Below are positions 5,944-10,543 of a DNA stretch of 10,543 nt, one piece after another (position 1 is the stretch's first letter; every line of letters starts with the position of its first letter). Both the position numbers and the translations under genes were made by a program. Below the pieces are notes generated by a model. That model saw only the letters and a list, made by a program, of their open reading frames with translations. It had not been told where the DNA came from and ran no database searches. Origin of the DNA: Gammaproteobacteria bacterium (GTDB taxonomy: Bacteria > Pseudomonadota > Gammaproteobacteria > Xanthomonadales > Marinicellaceae); NCBI GenBank assembly GCA_030426705.1, contig JAUHXW010000078.1, forward strand, positions 1 to 10,543. Direction: 5' to 3'.

Positions 5944-8900
5944 TCAATCATCCAAATCCCAAAGCTCGCGACTGATCGCATAGGGTGTATCAAAACCATG
6001 ACGGTAAATCAGGTCATCACCGAAGTCGCAGTCGATCAGCACATTGTCCACATCATCGCCATCGAGTGTGCCCATGTCATTGAGCACATCACAGGGCTGG
6101 ATGGGATTGTCTGGCTGGCTTTGGATGGTGACTTCATAGCCGCTTTCGTCATCCAAAGGGGTGGCAAAAGCAAAGGCGCCATCAGCTGTGAGGATTAAAT
6201 CATCTCCACCATTGTTTTGAATCATTATGCTGTTACCCGGGATTAAATCCGACAGATAGCCGCCGATAAAGTACTGGTTGATTTCGCAAGTTATGTCGAT
6301 GTCGGTGACATCGTCACCCATCAATGTGCCTGTGCCATTACTGATTGAGCAGCTTTGGCTTGGCGTTGTGGGCGAGTTCAATACCGTGACCACATAGCTT
6401 GAACCGTCTTCCAAAGCATTGTTGAACTCAAAACTGCTGTTGTTATCAACCACCAGGTATTGCTCACCACTGTTCAGTGACAAGGTCACCGAATTATCAG
6501 CTGCCAAACCACTGACAGCACCGCCAATGGTATGGACATCAGTCACACAGTTGACTTCAACCGTATCAACATCACCACCCGCGATTTGGCCTGAACCCTG
6601 GGTGACGGTACACAACTGATTCGGCTCGGTTGGCTGGGTCAAAACAGTAACTTCGTACATGGTTTCATCATCAATCGGTGAAGTAAAGGTGAATGAACCA
6701 TCTTCTGAAACGGTCAGGTTATCACCTACATTGTTTTGCAGAATAACTTCATTACCAGCGGCCAGACCTGAAACGTTACCACCGACCGAGTATTGATTGG
6801 TGACACAAGCCACTACCACGCTGGTATCATCGTTACCTGCCAATACACCAGAACCATCTCCGTTGGTTCCACCGGTGACTGTACATGTCTGATTCGGTGT
6901 AGTTGGGTTGGTCAGGACGGTGACAGCATAAGGTGATTCATCATCCAACTGCGTAGCAAAGTTAAATGAACCATTGGCTGAAACGGTTAAGTCATCGCCG
7001 GTGTTGTTTTGCAAAATAACTTCGTTACCTGCGGCAAGGCCTGAAACATTACCTCCGACTGAGTATTGGTTGGTGACACAAGTCACTACTACGCTGGTAT
7101 CGTCATTACCTGCCAATACACCAGTACCATCGCCGTTGGTTCCACCAGTGACTGCGCAGGTTTGGTTCGGTGTGCTTGGGTTGGTCAGGACAGTTACAGC
7201 GTAAGGTGATTCATCATCTAATTGCGTGGCAAAGGTGAATGAACCATTTGCAGATACGGTTAGATCATCACCGGTGTTGTTTTGCAAGATAACTTCATTG
7301 CCTGTGGCAAGACCTGAAACAATACCACCCACTGAGTATTGGTTGGTCACACAAGTGATGGTGATGGCCACATCAGCACCATTTAAGGTTCCAGAGCCAT
7401 CGCTGTTGGTGCCGCCAGTGACGCTACAGGTTTGATTCGGTGTAGTGGCGTTGGTGGTGGTCACGACATAAGCAGTGCCATCATCAAGTGTGAATGAGGT
7501 GGTGTTGGCAATGTCGCTCACAGCATTGGTGACTCCACCGTTGGAAACCTCGACAGAGTTTCCAGCGGCCAAGCCGTTAACTGTGACATTGAGGTCATAA
7601 GTGTTGGTGACACAAGTGATGGTGATGGCCACATCTGCACCATTCAAGGTTCCACTGCCATCGCCGTTGGTTCCGCCTGTGACGCTACAAGTCTGATTCG
7701 GAGTGGTGGCGTTGGTTGTGGTTACTGCATAGGCACTGCCATCATCAAGCGTGAAAGACGTGGTGTTGGTCACATCGCTGACAGCATTGGTCACTCCACC
7801 ATTGGACACATCCACAGAATTGCCAGCAGCTAAGCCATTGACTGTGACATTCACATCATACTCTGATATCAAATTAAATATGTAAGCTGATCCCGAACTA
7901 CTGCCGTTGTCATCATTAAAAGGAGCCCCCACAAACACGCGATTACTCGAGAGGCTCACTGAACGACCAAACTGATCTTGTGCTTCACCATCACTGGCAC
8001 TCAACTTGTTGCTTTGATTCCAGTTTACGCCATCATAGTCATAAATATAAGCTGAACCTGAATTTCCTCCATTATCATCATCATAAATCGCACCCACCAA
8101 AGCACGGTCGTCTGAAAGAATAACTGACCAGCCATAGTAATCATATGGAGCACCGTCATTGGCAGTAAGCTTGGTGCTTTGGCTCCAGCTCATACCGTCA
8201 TAATCAAAAACATAAGCCGAACCTGAATCACTGCCGTTATCATCATCCCATCTTGCTCCCACCAGGGCGCGGTCGCCGGACAGGCTCACTGAATAGCCAA
8301 AGGAATCATTCGTTGCTCCATCACCAGCCACCAGCTTGGCACTTTGGCTCCAACTCATACCATCATAGTCATAAACATAGGCCGAGCCTGAATCAGTGCC
8401 GTTATCATCATCCAAATAAGCACCCACCAAGGCACGGTCGTCTGACAGACTCACTGAATAGCCAAACCAATCAGTAGCCGCACCATCACCAGCGGTCAGC
8501 TTGCTGCTTTGATTCCAATTCATACCATCAAAGTCATAAACATAAGCAGAGCCTATACTACTGCCGTTATCATCATCACCATAAGCACCCACCAGTACAC
8601 GGTTGCCGGATAGGCTCACTGAATAACCAAAGTAATCAGTTGCCTCGCCATCACCGGCTAACAGCTTCGCGCTTTGGCTCCAGCTCATACCGTCATAATC
8701 AAAAACATAAGCCGAACCTGAAGAAATTCCATTGTCATCATCAAAAGGAGCGCCCACCAGTACGCGGTCGCTAGATAGACTCACCGAAAGACCAAACCAA
8801 TCGTCCACGGCACCATCTGAAGGAGTAAGCTTGGCACTTTGGCTCCAATTCATCCCATCATAATCATAAATATATGCAGAGCCTGATTTAATGCCGTTAT

Positions 8901-9147
8901 CATCATCTTTATAGGCTCCCACCAGTGCACGATTACCTGACAGGCTTACTGAATAGCCAAAGCTATCACCCACAGCACCGTCTGATGCAGTGAGCTTCGT
9001 CTCCTGCACCGCCATCTTTAATGACGACCATTTTTTGTCACTCACCCCATCGGACCGCTGCTGGTCGAAATTGTCACTGGCCAAAACCAATGATGAAAAT
9101 AACGGCATCAACAATAAAATCACTGCTGTTTTCAATACTTGCTTCAT
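5944..9147 (-). CDS. Large exported protein: seven FG-GAP repeats, seven Cys-pair repeat domains, short C-terminal GFD tail
   Basis: This is a 1067-residue exported protein of unknown function. Residues 1-23 are a signal peptide (MKQVLKTAVILLLMPLFSS..., cleavage likely after VLA). Residues 51-430 are seven tandem FG-GAP repeats of the FG-GAP_2 type. Each reads roughly KLxAxDG....D.FGYSVSLS, then LVGA, DDDNG, SGSAYVYDYDG and W.QS. Seven copies is the number needed to close one beta-propeller, and the acidic DDDNG turns may bind calcium. Residues 431-1045 are seven domains of 86-91 residues of the kind 'VGGxVSGLAAGNxVxLQNN...CxV...C', each with two cysteines, probably Ig-like beta sandwiches. 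The last 22 residues begin LIYRHGFD and resemble the end of the small protein encoded just upstream. The start has a good ribosome site (AGAGGAA, 7 bases before ATG). No catalytic motif is visible; a surface adhesion or structural role is inference. It lies 50 bp after the preceding gene, probably in the same operon. Confidence 0.88.
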   Translation of the reverse strand: MKQVLKTAVILLLMPLFSSLVLASDNFDQQRSDGVSDKKWSSLKMAVQETKLTASDGAVGDSFGYSVSLSGNRALVGAYKDDDNGIKSGSAYIYDYDGMNWSQSAKLTPSDGAVDDWFGLSVSLSSDRVLVGAPFDDDNGISSGSAYVFDYDGMSWSQSAKLLAGDGEATDYFGYSVSLSGNRVLVGAYGDDDNGSSIGSAYVYDFDGMNWNQSSKLTAGDGAATDWFGYSVSLSDDRALVGAYLDDDNGTDSGSAYVYDYDGMSWSQSAKLVAGDGATNDSFGYSVSLSGDRALVGARWDDDNGSDSGSAYVFDYDGMSWSQSTKLTANDGAPYDYYGWSVILSDDRALVGAIYDDDNGGNSGSAYIYDYDGVNWNQSNKLSASDGEAQDQFGRSVSLSSNRVFVGAPFNDDNGSSSGSAYIFNLISEYDVNVTVNGLAAGNSVDVSNGGVTNAVSDVTNTTSFTLDDGSAYAVTTTNATTPNQTCSVTGGTNGDGSGTLNGADVAITITCVTNTYDLNVTVNGLAAGNSVEVSNGGVTNAVSDIANTTSFTLDDGTAYVVTTTNATTPNQTCSVTGGTNSDGSGTLNGADVAITITCVTNQYSVGGIVSGLATGNEVILQNNTGDDLTVSANGSFTFATQLDDESPYAVTVLTNPSTPNQTCAVTGGTNGDGTGVLAGNDDTSVVVTCVTNQYSVGGNVSGLAAGNEVILQNNTGDDLTVSANGSFNFATQLDDESPYAVTVLTNPTTPNQTCTVTGGTNGDGSGVLAGNDDTSVVVACVTNQYSVGGNVSGLAAGNEVILQNNVGDNLTVSEDGSFTFTSPIDDETMYEVTVLTQPTEPNQLCTVTQGSGQIAGGDVDTVEVNCVTDVHTIGGAVSGLAADNSVTLSLNSGEQYLVVDNNSSFEFNNALEDGSSYVVTVLNSPTTPSQSCSISNGTGTLMGDDVTDIDITCEINQYFIGGYLSDLIPGNSIMIQNNGGDDLILTADGAFAFATPLDDESGYEVTIQSQPDNPIQPCDVLNDMGTLDGDDVDNVLIDCDFGDDLIYRHGFDTPYAISRELWDLDD
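6013..7857 (-). repeat. Seven tandem Cys-pair domain repeats in the large exported protein
   Basis: Repeat units in translation order are R1 7597-7857, R2 7336-7596, R3 7063-7335, R4 6790-7062, R5 6532-6789, R6 6271-6531 and R7 6013-6270 (87, 87, 91, 91, 86, 87 and 86 residues). R1 and R2 form one subtype (NVTVNGLAAGNSV, SNGGVTNAVSD). R3 to R7 form another (VGGxVSGLA, QNN, DDLTVSANGSF). R1/R2 differ at about 8 of 87 residues and R3/R4 at 7 of 91, while R5-R7 are much more diverged. Each unit has exactly two cysteines, one after the central PNQT-like turn and one near its end, which suggests one disulfide per domain in the oxidising periplasm or outside the cell. Confidence 0.9.
7858..8997 (-). 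repeat. Seven tandem FG-GAP propeller repeats (165-bp units)
   Basis: Six units of exactly 55 codons followed by a 50-codon last unit encode residues 51-105, 106-160, 161-215, 216-270, 271-325, 326-380 and 381-430. Conserved positions are DG...D.FG near the start, SVSLS, LVGA, DDDNG, GSAY and the W.QS that ends each unit. Unit 6 is the odd one: FG is replaced by YG (DYYGWSVILS). The array contains no cysteine, in contrast to the C-terminal repeats. Third-position differences between units show the array is old and kept by selection on the protein rather than a fresh DNA duplication. Confidence 0.92.
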
Positions 9148-9197
9148 GGCTTTTCCTCTTTGTTAATCTGTGCTTATTCAATATACACTGTGCTCAA

Positions 9198-9494
9198 TCA
9201 CTCAAACCCACTGCGAAAAATACCACTGGGGTTGGGTGTGTTGCTGCCATTGGGGTCTTCGATGATGGCGGTGTAGTTTGGGCTGCTGGCATCGTGGACG
9301 TTGATGGTTTGTCCGGCGTTGGCGGATGCCCCGTATGTGAAGGATTCACCACTGCCGGTCAGGGCTGTGGTGTTGCCTTTTTTCAGGACATAATTTGAAC
9401 CTGCCCAGCTGGATGTGGCAAAGCAGATCAGAATCAGTAACCATCGAATGTTGTGCTTTTTAGGTTTGTACTTTTTCGGGCTGTTTTGTCTCAT
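9198..9494 (-). CDS. Small exported protein with C-terminal IFRSGFE motif
   Basis: This is a 98-residue protein I do not recognise. The N-terminus is strongly basic (MRQNSPKKYKPKKHN), followed by a hydrophobic stretch IRWLLILICFATSSWA and a likely signal peptidase I site SWA|GS around residue 30. The mature part is about 67 residues, rich in Ser, Thr, Gly and Asn (YVLKKGNTTALTGSGESFTY, then GQTINVHDASSPNYTAIIED). It is low in charge, has no cysteine or membrane helix, and ends exactly at GIFRSGFE. Start choice: AAGGAG at 9501-9506 is 6 bases before the ATG at 9494; the TTG two codons earlier would overlap that spacing and is rejected. The gene begins 10 bases after the beta-helix gene and ends 50 bases before the large FG-GAP gene. 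It could be a companion surface protein or a minimal carrier of the C-terminal motif; no function is claimed. Confidence 0.75.
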   Translation of the reverse strand: MRQNSPKKYKPKKHNIRWLLILICFATSSWAGSNYVLKKGNTTALTGSGESFTYGASANAGQTINVHDASSPNYTAIIEDPNGSNTPNPSGIFRSGFE

Positions 9495-9500
9495 GGGCAA

Positions 9501-9506
9501 CTCCTT
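9501..9506 (-). promoter_or_regulatory. Ribosome binding site overlapping the upstream stop codon
   Basis: AAGGAG on the minus strand shares two bases with the TAA stop of the beta-helix gene (9505-9507) and lies 6 bases before the ATG at 9494. A ribosome finishing the first gene would sit on the site for the second, so coupled translation is likely. It also shows the two genes are on one message. Confidence 0.75.
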
Positions 9507-10543
9507 ACGGGCAGGTGTTGGTCAGGAACTGGTAGGTGCCAGTGGTGTTGCCGGCGCAGGTGGCTGTGGGTATCACGCTGTTACCCGCCGCCTGTACACT
9601 GCCTGATAGGTGTGAATTCAAGACAATGGCATTCAGTGGACCCATTCCATCACCGCCCCAAAGGTTGACCGATGCGGCATTGTTGATTGAATGCAAGGCG
9701 CTGTTGCGGATGATTATTTCTGAATCTTGTGCAAAGTTTGAAGGCCACAGTGTAATGGTTTGGTCGGTACTTTTCAGGGTCGTTTGATTCACTTCTATTT
9801 GAAAATCGGTGCCAGCGATGGCGTGTGTTTCTGAATTGGTTCCGGTGACTTCGATGTGTGAATGATTCAACTGCATCACTGAGTTTTGGGGCGTGATGGG
9901 GTTGCCGAAATCATAGCCGAATGAGATGCCCCTTGATTTAGTGTTGGAGTCTTGGCCTTCGACTTTGATGTTGACGTTGGACAACACCGGTCTGCCGCTC
10001 CACAGGTTCACACCGAACTGGTAATCGGCGGTGCCTTCGATGTTGATTTGGCCGTTTTGCGCTGTGAAGGTATTTTGTGGAAACTCAGCTGTTGTGCCGT
10101 AGAATAAACCCTGATTTACAGCTGTCGAACCTGTAACCGTAGTCTTGAAATTGCTCAAAGTTGCCTGGTTATTATCAAAAAATTGAATTCCCAATGAATA
10201 TTCTGATGTGATTCCAGAAATGCGGGTTTCAACATCACTGACAGATCCTCTACCCCATGCTTGTAGCCTGAAGCCGATGGAGTTGGCACCATCGCATTGG
10301 ACCTCAGCATCCACGTTTTCGATGTTGAACACGGCACCACCCACATCGACACCACGACAAGTTTGACTGCCGGCCACTTTGGCCTTGATGTTTTGTAGGT
10401 TCACTTGTTTGACCACTTCTGATGGGTCGTTCAAGACTCCGCCACTGTGAACACGCACACCATAAGCGCCGTGTCCGCCATTGACTTCTGTGTTGATTGT
10501 GTTGATCTGTAGCTCTGAGTTAATCACATACAGTCCGGTTCTT
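9505..10543 (-). CDS. Exported beta-helix-like repeat protein (5' end outside the window)
   Basis: The frame is open from the right-hand edge to a TAA at 9505-9507, giving 345 visible residues; start codon and any signal peptide lie outside. A GTG at 10527 could be mistaken for a start, but the frame continues upstream of it (RTGLYV). The sequence shows about ten irregular rungs of the pattern [LIV]-x-[NS]-x-x-[IVF]-x-[IV]-x-G. Examples are LQNIKAKVAG, IENVDAEVQCDG, VSDVETRISG, LSNFKTTVTG, LSNVNIKVEG and LNHSHIEVTG. They are spaced roughly 25-40 residues apart and rich in Asn, Ser and Thr. This is the look of a right-handed parallel beta-helix (pectate-lyase-like or adhesin-like fold). No catalytic residues could be placed, so carbohydrate lyase activity is not claimed. 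It ends with two cysteines (TATCAGNTTG..., FLTNTCP) and lacks the GFE motif of its neighbours. First gene seen of the three-gene leftward cluster. Confidence 0.75.
   Translation of the reverse strand, partial: RTGLYVINSELQINTINTEVNGGHGAYGVRVHSGGVLNDPSEVVKQVNLQNIKAKVAGSQTCRGVDVGGAVFNIENVDAEVQCDGANSIGFRLQAWGRGSVSDVETRISGITSEYSLGIQFFDNNQATLSNFKTTVTGSTAVNQGLFYGTTAEFPQNTFTAQNGQINIEGTADYQFGVNLWSGRPVLSNVNIKVEGQDSNTKSRGISFGYDFGNPITPQNSVMQLNHSHIEVTGTNSETHAIAGTDFQIEVNQTTLKSTDQTITLWPSNFAQDSEIIIRNSALHSINNAASVNLWGGDGMGPLNAIVLNSHLSGSVQAAGNSVIPTATCAGNTTGTYQFLTNTCP

Noticed and set aside
6974..7435. Open frames on the plus strand with repeated protein sequence (SSPVLFCKITSLP)
   Set aside because: They are antisense shadows of the Cys-pair repeats; the repetition simply mirrors the coding strand, and no ribosome site or family resemblance was seen.
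7858..8997. Regularly spaced direct repeats that could suggest a CRISPR or satellite array
   Set aside because: The period is 165 bp, in frame, and each unit encodes a conserved FG-GAP repeat of one long protein, so the repetition is coding.
9148..9197. A separate promoter for the large exported protein in the 50-bp gap
   Set aside because: A TATATT box is present, but no -35 box at acceptable spacing and no proper extended -10 was found, so co-transcription with the upstream gene is the simpler reading.

Overview
The window looks like chromosomal DNA from a gammaproteobacterium of moderate GC content. The linked ftsB-ispD-ispF genes point there. The exported proteins with repeated Cys-pair domains and 'GFE'-type C-termini recall marine, Marinicella-like or Xanthomonadales-like genomes. 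The genus is my impression only and was not tested by any search.

Layout. (1) Positions 1-4115, all minus strand: an ABC-2 type exporter operon is read leftward as ATPase (3204-4115), permease A (1951-3201) and permease B (771-1940). It is followed by the 5' part of a YpfJ-type membrane zinc metalloprotease gene (1-717), cut by the window edge. (2) Positions 4161-5692, plus strand: ftsB, ispD and ispF form a compact housekeeping operon (division-site protein plus two MEP isoprenoid enzymes). It diverges from the exporter operon across only 45 bp, where two promoter candidates appear to share one -10 region. (3) Positions 5693-5943: a gene-free, AT-rich convergent gap with a likely terminator for the leftward genes. 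(4) Positions 5944-10543, minus strand: three tightly spaced genes for exported, probably cell-surface proteins. In transcription order they are a right-handed beta-helix-like protein (5' end outside the window), a 98-residue exported protein, and a 1067-residue protein. The last has a seven-repeat FG-GAP propeller, seven tandem Cys-pair domains and a short C-terminal tail.

The housekeeping and ABC genes are ordinary. The accessory interest is in the exported-protein cluster. Two of its proteins, otherwise unrelated, carry the same short C-terminal motif, I-[FY]-R-x-G-F-[DE]. The large protein is organised as seven plus seven repeats. Together these suggest a surface or secreted structure whose sorting or anchoring rule can be tested, but no function can be assigned from sequence alone. 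I saw no tRNA, rRNA, CRISPR array, insertion sequence or phage gene.
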